A DNA stretch of 64,000 nt from CAZDCD01 sp964503885 (GCA_964503885.1 CAZDCD010000010.1:1-64000), one strand, 5' to 3'; positions 53,491 through 63,442 are shown, counted from the stretch's first letter. Notes: generated by a model not told the origin, from the sequence alone. Made by a program: numbers and translations.

Positions 53491-53510
53491 CCTACCTGCC
53501 GGTAGGCAGG
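53491..53510. repeat. GC-rich palindrome CCTGCC-GGTA-GGCAGG
   Basis: A short intergenic palindrome with two alternative pairings (CCTGCC/GGCAGG and CTACC/GGTAG). It shares the CCTGCC/GGCAGG core with the inner hairpin at 82-95 and with GCCTGCC near 3465, suggesting a small repeat family in this genome. Confidence 0.5.
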
Positions 53511-53620
53511 TTCCCAAATTTCAAATCATAAATTCCAACCATACAACGTTCCATCCTTCCATCCTTACTACTCCTACACACCCAGCTCTAAGTACTCCAG
53601 GCACTTTTAAGTACTCCCCT

Positions 53621-56263
53621 CTAATAATAATCATACCAGCTCTTTCTTTTATCCCATTTCAGATCACGGAGAAGCGATGATTTTGCGTTGATGGTGAATG
53701 CGTAACTTTTTATGGAACCAAACGGGACCACAGATATCCGCATCTCCCAGCAGTGAAGGTCGCGTGATACGTTCAGGTTTGTCATGGTGAATTTCTTACT
53801 GATAAAATCATATCCAGTTCTGCCTCCCACCTTCCATTTTCTGGTGAGGCTCATATCTCCCGAGATACTTATTGTATTGCTTAACGTCCTTGACAATAAG
53901 GGCCGGTTATACGACCATGAGTAGTCAATCCTGAGCGACCAGGGAATATTAAAATCGACATAGTCCCCGAAGACTTCCGAATCGTCTGAATAAGTCTCTC
54001 TTACAGCACCGGCGGGGTTTACAGGTTGTGATGCCTGCTGCTTGTTCTTGCCGGCTGCCGAAGTGAAGGACATTCCTATGGTTACCGAAAGCCTGGTCAC
54101 CCTGAGGAGTTTACCGGTTTCTGCAAAGTATGACCTGTTGTGCTCCCTTCCGTTTATATCAAGGGCATACGGACTGAACCCGCCTGAAAAGTTGAGGTTT
54201 ATTTTATTGTTGAAGAGCCTTGTCGATCCATTCATCGATACCTGTGACCAGCGCATGGAATCTAGGAAAGGATTGTATGACGTAGCGAAATTCAGGTTGT
54301 CCAGTATTGAAACCTTTCTTAGTTCATTGGTCGTATCGTTCTTCGACTGTACTTTCATCTCCAGGTTATTCGAGAGGCCTAGGCTTAACGATCCGCTCCT
54401 TCCCTGGGCTACCGGGGTTCCGTAAAGGTATTTATCGTAGACCGAATACTTTTCCTCCTGGTATTTATCCGTAATCGATCTTGCATAGACGATTTTCCGG
54501 TAATAATCAGGCATAATTTTACTCATATCCGGAGCAAAATTGAAACTTGCCGAAGGGGTAATGACATGACGGATTGCCTGTATATAAGAGTTCGGCCTTT
54601 TAGATCTGTACATTCCGTAAAATTTAGGGTTCACTGATACACCTATGGCTGTTGATATGGCTTGTGCATAGTTAAATCCAAAGATTGTGTCGGTAACCAC
54701 CGAATTCCTAAAGTTGGTGCCGAATTTGAGGCTATCGGGCAACCTTTTCTCGATATGGCTTCCGTACAGTACACCTTTATAGCTGATGCTCGGAGTAATG
54801 TTAATGATCTTGAACAACCGGAAGTTCGATAGAGAAATAGGAATGGAATGCGAAAAGCCGTTCCTCATAGATCTCAGGGTTGACCTGCTAAAGAGGGCCG
54901 TATCCTTTGAGCTGATCTGGTTGTCGAGATTTGCCATATACCTGATCTGAATATTCTCATACCATTTTGGTTTTCCGGAAAGATTTTTAGAACGGAACGG
55001 ATAGATCTGGTTCATAGTAAAGGCCATCTTGGGAAAGTTTACCATAACCGTGCTGTCGCGGTTATTCTGGTTATAGTTGAGCGAGGCACTCAGCACAAAC
55101 AGCGATCCCCATCGCTTGCTGTATGAAATACTTGAAGCTTTATTTGTAGTCCCCGAAAGGTAATCTTCGACACTGTGACTATAGTTCCGGTCATATGTCT
55201 GGCTCGAAATATTCACACTGGCGGAGAGAGTTCTCGTCGGATTGGCTTTGGGGTCCTGTGTATGAGACCATCTGATCGAATAATCGTGCGTTCTCGGGTA
55301 GGAAACGTCATCGCTAATTTTGTTAAAATACATGCGTCCGTCGAGATTCCCTCGGTACCGGTATCTTCTCACATAACTGCTTTTTGCATTCAATCCCCAG
55401 GTACCCCTGAAATACACATCACCCTGAATGGCAATATCCATATAATCATTTACCGGAAAGTAGAAACCGCCCTGGCGGAGGTAAAGACCTCTTGCTTTTT
55501 CTTCGCCGTATGTTGGAAATAATATCCCTGCCGAACGGTTTTTGCTGTTGGGGAAAAAGCCAAATGGCAGCACCAGGGGCAGGGGAATATCCTCCATCAC
55601 AAAATAAGCAGGACCACTGACAATCTTATCGTCGGGAATGGCGATGGCTTTTGTAAGGCCGATGTAAAAATGGGGATGCGGTGCATCGCATGTGGTATAT
55701 TTGCCATTCTTGATATTGATATGACCATTGGCCAGCTTTTTTGTACGCTGGGCCTGCAGAAATCCGTCGCCCTCTTCTGTAACAATATGCTTAATGAGCC
55801 CTTTTTTTGTTTTAAAATTATACCGTATCGTATCTGATTCAAACGATTCGTCATCCTGCTTGAACAACGGCTTTTCCCTGGCAGAGGGGACGGTATCGGT
55901 CCGGCCTGCAGCCATAACCACGTTATCAGACATATCGAATTCCACGTAATACGCCGTAAGCTCTATGTTTTCATAATCTACTTTTGCATCGCCGTACAGG
56001 AACATTTTTTGGTTCTCGATGGAAATAATCATCGAATCGGTTGCGTTATAGGTGACGGGCGACTCGATAGGGTTTGTTTTTCCTGAACCCGGGGAAGTTA
56101 TTACCGTATCTGCGCGGATGGAATCTGGTATGCCAATTACCAGAGTATCCGGGTTGTTTATAACTAGAGCGGAAATACTGTCTGCTTCCTGAGCCGGGGC
56201 AGGAATGAGGGTGTACAAAAAGATACTGAAAACTATTTGAAATTTTACTGAACTACTCTGCAA
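53621..56263 (-). CDS. lptD: LptD-like LPS assembly outer-membrane protein
   Basis: This 880-residue protein has an N-terminal export signal, then an OstA/LptA-like beta-jellyroll (NATDSMIISIENQKMFLYGDAKVDYENIELTAYYVEFDMSDNVV is spread over residues 68-112, with repeated short strands), and a large barrel (LPLVLPFGFFPNSKNRSAGILFPTYGEEKARGLYL, then many strands). This layout is that of the Bacteroidota LptD homologues, which insert lipopolysaccharide into the outer leaflet. The cysteines used for disulfides in E. coli are not conserved (only two or so Cys remain). It is divergent from the amidase gene, as in many Bacteroidota. Confidence 0.88.
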   Translation of the reverse strand: MQSSSVKFQIVFSIFLYTLIPAPAQEADSISALVINNPDTLVIGIPDSIRADTVITSPGSGKTNPIESPVTYNATDSMIISIENQKMFLYGDAKVDYENIELTAYYVEFDMSDNVVMAAGRTDTVPSAREKPLFKQDDESFESDTIRYNFKTKKGLIKHIVTEEGDGFLQAQRTKKLANGHINIKNGKYTTCDAPHPHFYIGLTKAIAIPDDKIVSGPAYFVMEDIPLPLVLPFGFFPNSKNRSAGILFPTYGEEKARGLYLRQGGFYFPVNDYMDIAIQGDVYFRGTWGLNAKSSYVRRYRYRGNLDGRMYFNKISDDVSYPRTHDYSIRWSHTQDPKANPTRTLSASVNISSQTYDRNYSHSVEDYLSGTTNKASSISYSKRWGSLFVLSASLNYNQNNRDSTVMVNFPKMAFTMNQIYPFRSKNLSGKPKWYENIQIRYMANLDNQISSKDTALFSRSTLRSMRNGFSHSIPISLSNFRLFKIINITPSISYKGVLYGSHIEKRLPDSLKFGTNFRNSVVTDTIFGFNYAQAISTAIGVSVNPKFYGMYRSKRPNSYIQAIRHVITPSASFNFAPDMSKIMPDYYRKIVYARSITDKYQEEKYSVYDKYLYGTPVAQGRSGSLSLGLSNNLEMKVQSKNDTTNELRKVSILDNLNFATSYNPFLDSMRWSQVSMNGSTRLFNNKINLNFSGGFSPYALDINGREHNRSYFAETGKLLRVTRLSVTIGMSFTSAAGKNKQQASQPVNPAGAVRETYSDDSEVFGDYVDFNIPWSLRIDYSWSYNRPLLSRTLSNTISISGDMSLTRKWKVGGRTGYDFISKKFTMTNLNVSRDLHCWEMRISVVPFGSIKSYAFTINAKSSLLRDLKWDKRKSWYDYY

Positions 56264-56273
56264 TTTTAATACT

Positions 56274-56281
56274 ATTTTTGT
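56274..56281 (+). promoter_or_regulatory. candidate -7 element of the amidase operon
   Basis: TATTTTTG matches TAnnTTTG, 72 bp before the start codon of the amidase gene, in the 90-bp gap between divergent genes. No good TTTG lies at 19 bp upstream. Confidence 0.35.
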
Positions 56282-56353
56282 AGCAACCTTTAACCTGAGA
56301 CGCTGTAAAGCTAATAAAATAAAGCTATATTGAATGCGTAAAAATATATAAGC

Positions 56354-57598
56354 ATGTTGTCATTAGAACGAATATTCCTGTTGATTCTTATATATTTTAT
56401 TGGGTTTTTTACCGCATCTGCGCAGGTTGAGAGAAAAAACGGTTACACCCTGAAAACAGTGGTCATTGATCCGGGTCACGGAGGCAAAGACCCGGGTGCG
56501 GTCGGCAGTAAGGTAACTGAGAAAGAGGTGGTTCTGGCCATTGCATTGAAACTCGGAGAATACATCGAATCGAAAATGGATGGTGTTAACGTGGTATATA
56601 CGCGCACTACCGATGAATTTGTTCCCCTGTATAAAAGGGCAGAGATTGCCAATTCCTGTAAAGCCGATCTCTTTATTTCCATTCACGCCAATGCCTTATC
56701 AAAAAAAGATGCAAAAGGTACCGAAACGCTGGTATTGGGACTTCACCGGGCCGAAGAGAATTTCGAAATAGCCAAGAAAGAAAATGAGGTCATCCTGCTG
56801 GAAGAAGATTACCATACACGGTATGAGGGATTTGATCCCGAGTCGCCTGAATCATATATCATGCTGACACTTATGCAGACAGTATATTTCGATCACAGCA
56901 TTAATTTTGCCAGTTATGTGCAGGAACAATTTCGCGACAGGGCACAACGTATTGACAGGGGAGTAAAACAACAGGGTTTGCTGGTCCTTGCCCAGACCTC
57001 TATGCCGGGAGTGCTCATCGAGACCGGATTTGTAACCAATTCAGATGAGCAGGAATATTTAATGTCTGACGAAGGCCAGGATTATGTTGCATCGGCTATT
57101 TACAGGGCATTTCGTGAATACAAAAAGTTTGTGGAATCGAGAAGCGCACCCATGCAAACCCTAAGTTCACCGCCAGACTCTGACATGACGACGCAAAGCA
57201 GCAGCAGCGGAACCAAGGGGAGCAGCACCGTGAAGGTCGCCGGACAGACCATGGAAATTCGTAAAACAAAAAATGACACAGCCGGACCTCATGAATTACC
57301 CGGAGACACTGACAGCAGAACAGACTCAGATATTGAATTTAAAGTGCAGGTCACTGTTTCGAGCAACCCTATTCCCCTGAATTCAGAAGTTTTCAAAGAA
57401 ATGACTGATGTAGAGGAATTCGATGAAGACGGGTTTTACAAATATGCGGTAGGTTCAAGGAAAACGTACAATGAAATTGTGGAATACAGCAAGTGGGTAA
57501 AAAACAGGTTTCAGGATGCGTTTGTCATTGCCGTGAAAAATGGCAGAATCATACCGCTGGAACAGGCATTCAAAGAATCTTCAATTAAAACCAATTAA
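56354..57598 (+). CDS. N-acetylmuramoyl-L-alanine amidase (Amidase_3)
   Basis: This is a 414-residue zinc amidase. A signal peptide ends near TASAQ. The catalytic domain has the zinc ligands in VIDPGHGGKDPGAVG (His), KEVVLAIAL (Glu) and FISIHANAL (His), and the catalytic Glu in PGVLIETGFVTN. A serine/glycine-rich linker (about residues 265-310) leads to a C-terminal region resembling a SPOR-like fold (FKVQVTVSSNPIPL.., RKTYNEIVEYSKWV). It cleaves peptidoglycan stem peptides, probably in cell separation. It is followed 9 bp later by the MlaD-like gene. Confidence 0.93.
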   Translation: MLSLERIFLLILIYFIGFFTASAQVERKNGYTLKTVVIDPGHGGKDPGAVGSKVTEKEVVLAIALKLGEYIESKMDGVNVVYTRTTDEFVPLYKRAEIANSCKADLFISIHANALSKKDAKGTETLVLGLHRAEENFEIAKKENEVILLEEDYHTRYEGFDPESPESYIMLTLMQTVYFDHSINFASYVQEQFRDRAQRIDRGVKQQGLLVLAQTSMPGVLIETGFVTNSDEQEYLMSDEGQDYVASAIYRAFREYKKFVESRSAPMQTLSSPPDSDMTTQSSSSGTKGSSTVKVAGQTMEIRKTKNDTAGPHELPGDTDSRTDSDIEFKVQVTVSSNPIPLNSEVFKEMTDVEEFDEDGFYKYAVGSRKTYNEIVEYSKWVKNRFQDAFVIAVKNGRIIPLEQAFKESSIKTN

Positions 57599-57607
57599 AC
57601 CCTGAAA

Positions 57608-58552
57608 ATGAAAATTTCCAGAGAACTTAAGATCGGGATATTCGCACTGATAACTGTAGCATTGTTGATCTGGGGTGTGAACTTTCTGAAAGGAAAAAAT
57701 ATATTCGCCGATACCGACAGCTACTATTCGGTGTATGATAATATCGGGGGACTTATCGAATCGGGAGCCGTCTACCTCAAAGGGCATAAGATCGGATCAG
57801 TTAGTTCCATCTATTTCGATGTCGAACGTAACAGCAAACTCATCGTCAAATATACCCTTGAGCTAAAGGTTAAAATACCAAAAAATTCCGTATTTCAGAT
57901 TTACAGTTCAAGCCTGGTGTCAGGTATTAAAGATGTACGGCTGCTGCTGAGCGATGAAAACGAATACTACAGTCCGGGAGACACGGTACCGGGTGATTTC
58001 GACAGGGGATTTGAGGCCATGCTGGAGCCCATAAAAGATCAGCTGGGAAGAACAGTTGCAGGGATCGATTCCGTTCTTTTTGCCATAAATGCATTGTTAA
58101 ATCCCGGTGCTATAGCCGGAATTCAGCATTCACTCGAAAATGTCGACCATATAACGGCTTCCCTGAGCCAAAGCCTTTCACCAGGCGGCAACATGAACGA
58201 AAGCATGAATAATCTCGCATCTTTTACTGATGCCCTTAAAAACAGCAACGAAAACCTGAAAAATATAATCCGGAATTTTTCAGAAATATCCGACTCTTTA
58301 TCCGAAGCACAGATCAAATCAGCCATAAGTAATGCCGACAGGGCTATGGCAAATACCGCTGCTATTCTGGGAAAGATAGAGCAGGGTGAAGGAACACTAG
58401 GTAAGCTCTCTGCAAACGACAGCTTGTATACGAATCTCAAAAATGTATCGGAAAACCTGAATCTTTTGTTGATCGATCTTCGCGAACATCCCAAAAGGTA
58501 TGTTCACTTCTCGGTTTTCGGAAAGAAGGACAAGGAAAAAAAGCCGGAATAG
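57608..58552 (+). CDS. MlaD/MCE family protein
   Basis: This is a 314-residue protein with one N-terminal membrane helix (ELKIGIFALITVALLIWGVNFLKG) and a single MCE domain (YYSVYDNIGGLIESGAVYLKGHKIGSVSSI.., PKNSVFQIYSSSLVSGIKDVRLL). A long helical tail follows (about residues 150-300). MCE proteins form hexameric periplasmic channels that move lipids between membranes with an ABC transporter; no MlaE/F genes are adjacent. Likely co-transcribed with the amidase. Confidence 0.93.
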   Translation: MKISRELKIGIFALITVALLIWGVNFLKGKNIFADTDSYYSVYDNIGGLIESGAVYLKGHKIGSVSSIYFDVERNSKLIVKYTLELKVKIPKNSVFQIYSSSLVSGIKDVRLLLSDENEYYSPGDTVPGDFDRGFEAMLEPIKDQLGRTVAGIDSVLFAINALLNPGAIAGIQHSLENVDHITASLSQSLSPGGNMNESMNNLASFTDALKNSNENLKNIIRNFSEISDSLSEAQIKSAISNADRAMANTAAILGKIEQGEGTLGKLSANDSLYTNLKNVSENLNLLLIDLREHPKRYVHFSVFGKKDKEKKPE

Positions 58553-59009
58553 ATTTTAATTTCAAGGTGTCCACCGTTGAGGAGTTTCAGTCCGGTACTG
58601 ATCTCTTAGAGTATATTGCTAGCCTTCAACTGATTCAACCTACAGGTTATCAACAGGTGGCATGCAATTGCTGTAAAGTTATTAACAATTTCATTTTTTG
58701 GTCTGTTCGTCAATTTAGAAAGATTCTAAATAAGAAATCAGACCCTTGAGTTAAACTTTGCTTTAATTAAAATTCTTTAAACATTTAATTAACAATTTTT
58801 TAAGATTGAAATTATGTAATTCATTGATTATCTTATTAATACATTTATTTTAAAAAAATCAATTAAATAAAAATCTGAAAATAAAACCAATAAATAATAT
58901 TCTTAAAAGTCAATAGGGAATTCATTTTTTTTTTAAGTTTTTTTTCACAATCTTGCTATACCGTAACTTCGACCCTAAGCATTCACTAAACACCTAAGGT
59001 ATAAGCAAT
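58553..59009. other. AT-rich region upstream of dnaA, candidate oriC
   Basis: These 457 bp precede dnaA. TTATCAACA (58648-58656) differs by one base from the DnaA box TTATCCACA, and TTATTAACA follows at 58679-58687. Next comes a long, very AT-rich tract (58750-58945) that could be an unwinding element. A 60-codon frame at 58567-58749 is not supported. Only two weak boxes are seen, so the origin call is tentative. Confidence 0.4.
58964..58971 (+). promoter_or_regulatory. candidate -7 element of dnaA
   Basis: TAACTTCG differs by one base from TAnnTTTG and lies 38 bp before the dnaA start, behind a T-rich stretch that could serve as the -33 region. Confidence 0.3.
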
Positions 59010-60428
59010 ATGCATTACGAAGAAATCTGGAACAGTTGTTTGATGGTAATCCGAGACAATGTTCCATCGATGAGTTTCAGAACGTGGTTTGAGCCGATCG
59101 TGCCGCTTAAGCTTGAAAATAACGTTTTGACGATCCAGGTGCCGAGTCCATTTTTTTATGAATACCTTGAGGAGAAGTACATTGATATTATCAGCAAAAC
59201 ATTGCGGAAGGAACTGGGATTTGATGCAAAGCTGGAGTACAGCATTGTCATGGAAAACAACGCCTTCAATTCAAAACCCTATACGGTAAAATTTCCTGCA
59301 AAGAACCAGATCGACCTGAAGAACAAACCGGTAAGCCTGCCGCTTACTGAAGAAAATGCCATTAAAAATCCCTTTATAATTCCGGGCATCAAGAAGATGA
59401 ACATTGATCCCCGGCTCAATCCTGAAAATTCTTTCGATAATTTTGTTGAGGGTGAATGCAACCGGCTTGCCAGATCTGCCGGTTACGCAGTTGCCAATAA
59501 TCCCGGAGGTACGGCCTTTAACCCGTTGCTGATATATGGTGAATCAGGATTGGGTAAGACGCACCTCGCTCAGGCCATCGGCATCGAGATCAAGAGCAAG
59601 TTTGCTGAAAAAGTGGTGCTGTATGTGAATGCTAACCGGTTCCAGACCCAGTTTGTGGAATCGATCCGCAACAATAATAAAAACGATTTTCTGCATTTCT
59701 ACCAAATGATCGATGTTCTGGTGATCGATGATGTTCATGAATTTGCAGGAAAGGAAAAAACACAGGATATCTTTTTTCATATTTTCAACCACCTGCACCA
59801 GTCCGGGAAACAACTGATCCTTACATCGGATAAACCGCCGGTGGAGTTGCAGGGGCTGGAGCAACGGCTGCTTTCCAGGTTCAAGTGGGGACTTTCAGCT
59901 GACCTTCAGGTGCCCGATTATGAAACCCGTATTGCCATCCTCCGAAAGAAAACCTATAAAGACGGGATCGAACTCCCCGAAGAAGTGATCGAGTATATTG
60001 CCACACATATTTCCGATAACATACGGGAACTCGAAGGTGCCCTCATCTCCCTTCTTGCCCAGTCGACACTCAATAAGAAAGAAATTACCCTCGAGCTCAC
60101 CAAAGAGATGATTGATAAGCTTATAAAAAATACCAAGAGGGAAGTGTCCATCGACTATATTCAGAAGGTGGTTTGCAACTATTTTGAGATCCCGGCAGAT
60201 TCCCTTCAGTCCAAAACCAGAAAACGGGAGATCGTACAGGCCCGCCAGGTGGCTATGTTTTTCTCCAAAAACCTCACCAAAGCATCACTGGCAACAATAG
60301 GTTCCCAGATTGGTGGTAAAGATCATGCTACGGTGCTGCATGCATGCAAGACGGTTAACAATCTGCTCGAGACCGATAAACATTTTAAAGGCCAGATCGA
60401 CGAGATTGAAAAGAAATTGAAGTTTTAA
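59010..60428 (+). CDS. dnaA: chromosomal replication initiator DnaA
   Basis: This is a 472-residue AAA+ initiator. Domain I is IWNSCLMVIRDNVPSMSFRTWFEPIVP, followed by a linker (domain II) and the ATPase (FDNFVEGECNRLARSAG; Walker A GESGLGKTHLAQAIG; Walker B DVLVIDDVHEF; arginine finger LLSRFKWGL). Domain IV ends with the DNA-binding signature ARQVAMFFSKNLTKASLATIG and GGKDHATVLHACKTV. It binds origin boxes and opens the duplex. The AT-rich upstream region may contain oriC or at least the autoregulatory sites. Confidence 0.98.
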   Translation: MHYEEIWNSCLMVIRDNVPSMSFRTWFEPIVPLKLENNVLTIQVPSPFFYEYLEEKYIDIISKTLRKELGFDAKLEYSIVMENNAFNSKPYTVKFPAKNQIDLKNKPVSLPLTEENAIKNPFIIPGIKKMNIDPRLNPENSFDNFVEGECNRLARSAGYAVANNPGGTAFNPLLIYGESGLGKTHLAQAIGIEIKSKFAEKVVLYVNANRFQTQFVESIRNNNKNDFLHFYQMIDVLVIDDVHEFAGKEKTQDIFFHIFNHLHQSGKQLILTSDKPPVELQGLEQRLLSRFKWGLSADLQVPDYETRIAILRKKTYKDGIELPEEVIEYIATHISDNIRELEGALISLLAQSTLNKKEITLELTKEMIDKLIKNTKREVSIDYIQKVVCNYFEIPADSLQSKTRKREIVQARQVAMFFSKNLTKASLATIGSQIGGKDHATVLHACKTVNNLLETDKHFKGQIDEIEKKLKF

Positions 60429-60525
60429 CCTGCAGCAAATCCGGAATACGATTGCTGACTTTGCCGGAAGCCTTGGAAACTGCCATGGCTTATTCATTTA
60501 TTGCTTACACTATTCTGGCTCCGAA

Positions 60526-61134
60526 ATGACCGATCTTTATAAGACTATCCAAAGCCCGTGCTCCGGTGAATATAGAGATCGCGGAAGCAAATTCCTTGCT
60601 TTCGGATTTCCGGTGGTATCGGAAGAAGAAGCCAAGAACATCGTTGCGGAACTGAAAAAAAAATACCACGATGCGAGACATCATTGCTTTGCATACAACA
60701 TAGGCGCAGAAGGGCTATACAGGAGAGTGAACGACGATGGTGAACCCTCCGGAACAGCAGGCAAACCGATTTACGGTCAGATACTCTCAGCAGGACTTTC
60801 AGATATCCTTATCGTTGTGATCAGGTATTTTGGCGGAACACTCCTTGGAACCGGCGGACTTATCAGGGCATACCGAACGGCCTCGGAAAATGCCCTGAAC
60901 AACGCTGTTGTTGTTGAAAAGACTGTTGATGATACTGTTGAATTAACCTTTGGATATGAATTTATGAATGAAATTAAGAAGATACTTAAAAAATACGGAT
61001 GCCGGTTGGAAAATCAGCAGTTTGACGAAATGTGCCATTTCTGGATACGCATTAGAACAAGCAATACTGTACCTTTTATTCAACATATTTCAGGATTAAA
61101 AGACGCAAAAGTTGTTGTGCATAAACATGCATAA
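60526..61134 (+). CDS. YigZ/IMPACT family protein
   Basis: This is a 202-residue two-domain protein. The UPF0029/IMPACT N-domain shows YRDRGSKFLAFGFPV, KKYHDARHHCFAYNIG and the signature DDGEPSGTAGKPIYGQI..VIRYFGGTLLGTGGLIRAYRTA. A ferredoxin-like DUF1949 domain follows. Homologues such as E. coli YigZ have a hydrophobic/nucleic-acid-binding surface; the activity is not settled. It lies just after dnaA, 97 bp away. Confidence 0.95.
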   Translation: MTDLYKTIQSPCSGEYRDRGSKFLAFGFPVVSEEEAKNIVAELKKKYHDARHHCFAYNIGAEGLYRRVNDDGEPSGTAGKPIYGQILSAGLSDILIVVIRYFGGTLLGTGGLIRAYRTASENALNNAVVVEKTVDDTVELTFGYEFMNEIKKILKKYGCRLENQQFDEMCHFWIRIRTSNTVPFIQHISGLKDAKVVVHKHA

Positions 61135-61232
61135 TTTAAGCATAAATATCACGCATTTAAAAAGTTATCAATTAATATTAACATCCGTATCCTTGCATCG
61201 ATATCTTCATTATCTTTGGATCTGAAGGAAAA

Positions 61233-62153
61233 ATGCCTGCCATAATGAAAAACAAAAGTCTTGTTTCCATCAATGACTATACGCGTGAGGAATACCTGAA
61301 AATACTCGATCTTGCCGAACAATTTGAAAAAAAGCCAGTACAGGATTTATTAAGGGGAAAGGTAATTGCCTCGTTGTTTTTTGAACCGTCTACCCGCACA
61401 CGCCTGAGCTTTGAAAGCGCCATAAGCCGTCTGGGAGGAAAAGTGATCGGCTTCAGCGATACAAATTCCTCCAGCGTAACCAAGGGAGAAACACTCTATG
61501 ATACCATAAGGATCGTTTGCAATTACTGCGACCTGATCGTAATGCGGCATCCCCTTGAAGGCAGTGTCAGGTTTGCCAGTGAGGTATCGAGTGTTCCGGT
61601 GGTAAATGCCGGCGATGGTGCGAATCAGCATCCCACACAAACCCTTCTCGATCTCTACTCAATAAGAAAAACACAGGAAAAACTTGAAAACCTGAACATA
61701 TTCATGGTAGGGGACCTGAAATACGGCAGAACGGTACATTCGCTGCTAATGGCCATGTCGAAGTTCAATCCACGGTTCAACTTTATTTCACCCGACGAAT
61801 TGAAAATACCTGATGAATATAAGATATTCCTGGATAACCTGGGGCTGAAATACTATGAACACAAAGATTTTACGGATATCATCTCCGATGCCGATATCAT
61901 TTATATGACCAGGGTGCAGAAAGAGAGATTTTCCGATCCTATAGAGTATGAGCGAACAAAAAATGCATACGTGCTGAATAATTCCATGCTTGAGCATACG
62001 AAATCCACCATGAAGATATTGCACCCGCTTCCGAGAGTCAACGAGATCAACCAGGATGTCGACCGGAATCCGAAGGCTTATTATTTCACTCAGGCTCTGA
62101 ACGGTGTATTTGTAAGGCAGGCCATAATTACTTCCATTTTGGGTTTAACCTAA
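61233..62153 (+). CDS. pyrB: aspartate carbamoyltransferase catalytic subunit
   Basis: This 306-residue subunit (ATG 61233; ATG 61245 begins MKNKSLVS, the more usual N-terminus) has the carbamoyl phosphate motif FFEPSTRTRLSFESA, the PALE-region equivalent GDGANQHPTQTLLDLY, the MVGDLKYGRTVHSL turn and HPLPRVNEI. It forms carbamoyl aspartate in pyrimidine synthesis. It is followed 14 bp later by the regulatory subunit, so it belongs to the allosteric ATCase class. TATCTTTG at 61211-61218 fits a -7 element. Confidence 0.97.
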   Translation: MPAIMKNKSLVSINDYTREEYLKILDLAEQFEKKPVQDLLRGKVIASLFFEPSTRTRLSFESAISRLGGKVIGFSDTNSSSVTKGETLYDTIRIVCNYCDLIVMRHPLEGSVRFASEVSSVPVVNAGDGANQHPTQTLLDLYSIRKTQEKLENLNIFMVGDLKYGRTVHSLLMAMSKFNPRFNFISPDELKIPDEYKIFLDNLGLKYYEHKDFTDIISDADIIYMTRVQKERFSDPIEYERTKNAYVLNNSMLEHTKSTMKILHPLPRVNEINQDVDRNPKAYYFTQALNGVFVRQAIITSILGLT

Positions 62154-62167
62154 ACCAGAGTATTATC

Positions 62168-62626
62168 ATGAAAGACAGGATACTTGAAGTCAGTGCCATA
62201 AAAGACGGAACAGTGATCGACCATATTCGTGCCAATAGTTTATTTAAAGTACTCTCCATCCTCGGACTCGACAAAGTGGATAAAACGATGACTTTCGGGA
62301 GCAATCTTGAAAGTAAAAAGTTAGGCCGGAAAGCGATCATAAAAATATCGGATTTGTTTTTTAAAGATAAGGATATTAATAAAATAGCCCTTGTGGCCCC
62401 CGATGCCAAGCTGAATATTATTAAGAATTACACTGTGGTGGACAAAAAGGTGGTTGAGGTGCCCGATGAGATCATTGGAATTGTAAAATGCATGAATCCG
62501 AAATGCATCACCAACAGCGAACAAATTACCACAAAATTTTCGGTAGTATCAAAGAAAGATGTAAAGCTGAAATGCTTTTATTGTGAAAAAATTACCGATC
62601 AGAATCATATCGAGATAATCAAGTAG
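62168..62626 (+). CDS. pyrI: aspartate carbamoyltransferase regulatory subunit
   Basis: This 152-residue PyrI has an N-terminal nucleotide-binding domain (VSAIKDGTVIDHIRAN, with the Lys and His contacts) and a C-terminal zinc domain with four cysteines (CMNPKC then CFYC), which binds PyrB in the dodecamer. CTP inhibition and ATP activation are expected. Stop codon at 62626; the DUF4293 gene converges on it. Confidence 0.97.
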   Translation: MKDRILEVSAIKDGTVIDHIRANSLFKVLSILGLDKVDKTMTFGSNLESKKLGRKAIIKISDLFFKDKDINKIALVAPDAKLNIIKNYTVVDKKVVEVPDEIIGIVKCMNPKCITNSEQITTKFSVVSKKDVKLKCFYCEKITDQNHIEIIK

Positions 62627-62667
62627 ACTATTTTCTAAGGAATAAAAAGGATCATTTTCAGATTATC

Positions 62668-63138
62668 CTATTTTCTCAACCTTTCGTATGATTTGACAAG
62701 CAATTCATCCCGACGGATACCTCTGAAGGCGAGCAAGTTAAGAATAACACATATGACAGGTATAATGGCAGCAAATTTCAGGGAATGCGAGATGATAGGG
62801 AATTTTTTGGTGATCACATGGTAATAATAATAAATAAGAACGACCATTCCGACCATCAGCAACATATTATAAATGGTCAGCCGCATCTGAAGTATCCGGT
62901 TGGTAAACAGGAATATGGTATAAAGATTTAAGATGGCAATAACAAGGACCAGAAGTAGATTCGGCCAGGTTGAAAGTATCTTCTGGCTATCATCACCGGT
63001 AATTTTCTTAACCCCGAAACAAAGGTAATGGAGAATACTGCCATCCTGCAGGTCAAAAACAGCAATAGGACTCAGCATCATAAAACTCATCAGGACGACC
63101 ACCAGGAATAGGTAAATTGATTGAACTCTCTGTATCAT
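62668..63138 (-). CDS. DUF4293 domain-containing membrane protein
   Basis: This is a 156-residue protein from ATG 63138 (MIQRVQSIYLFLVVVLMSFMM), preferred over a start 15 codons upstream because the family begins IQRVQ. It has four hydrophobic helices (residues about 6-25, 53-75, 80-103 and 117-140) with a short tail (GIRRDELLVKSYERLRK). It fits the DUF4293 family, found in Bacteroidota and of unknown function. Confidence 0.88.
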   Translation of the reverse strand: MIQRVQSIYLFLVVVLMSFMMLSPIAVFDLQDGSILHYLCFGVKKITGDDSQKILSTWPNLLLVLVIAILNLYTIFLFTNRILQMRLTIYNMLLMVGMVVLIYYYYHVITKKFPIISHSLKFAAIIPVICVILNLLAFRGIRRDELLVKSYERLRK

Positions 63139-63442
63139 CTCAATTGTATTTTGGCCAAATATACAAAAATATCTTGGATGCACAGGCTGAATTAGATAAC
63201 AGGCAATTTTCCGGGCCGAGATCAGTGTTACCTGTTCATAATTTGTAGTATATTTTATTGCGTGTACAATGAAGAAGAATTAAATTTAATCACGTATTCA
63301 ATTTGCGTACTGGCCTGATTTTTGTATAAAAGGATAAATTGCCGGATAGAAGGTATTTGATGGGGAAAGATTGCAGCATTCTACCATTAATTTTGATGAA
63401 TTTGCCTTATTTTTCAGGATAACATTCTTTATTTTTACTATT

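Noticed and set aside
58567..58749. 60-codon plus-strand frame before dnaA
   Set aside because: No ribosome binding site, no recognisable similarity, and it overlaps the AT-rich candidate origin with DnaA-like boxes.
61211..61218. TATCTTTG as a confirmed pyrB promoter
   Set aside because: It fits TAnnTTTG but no TTTG stands at the proper distance and it would leave almost no leader before ATG 61233, so it is mentioned only within the pyrB entry.
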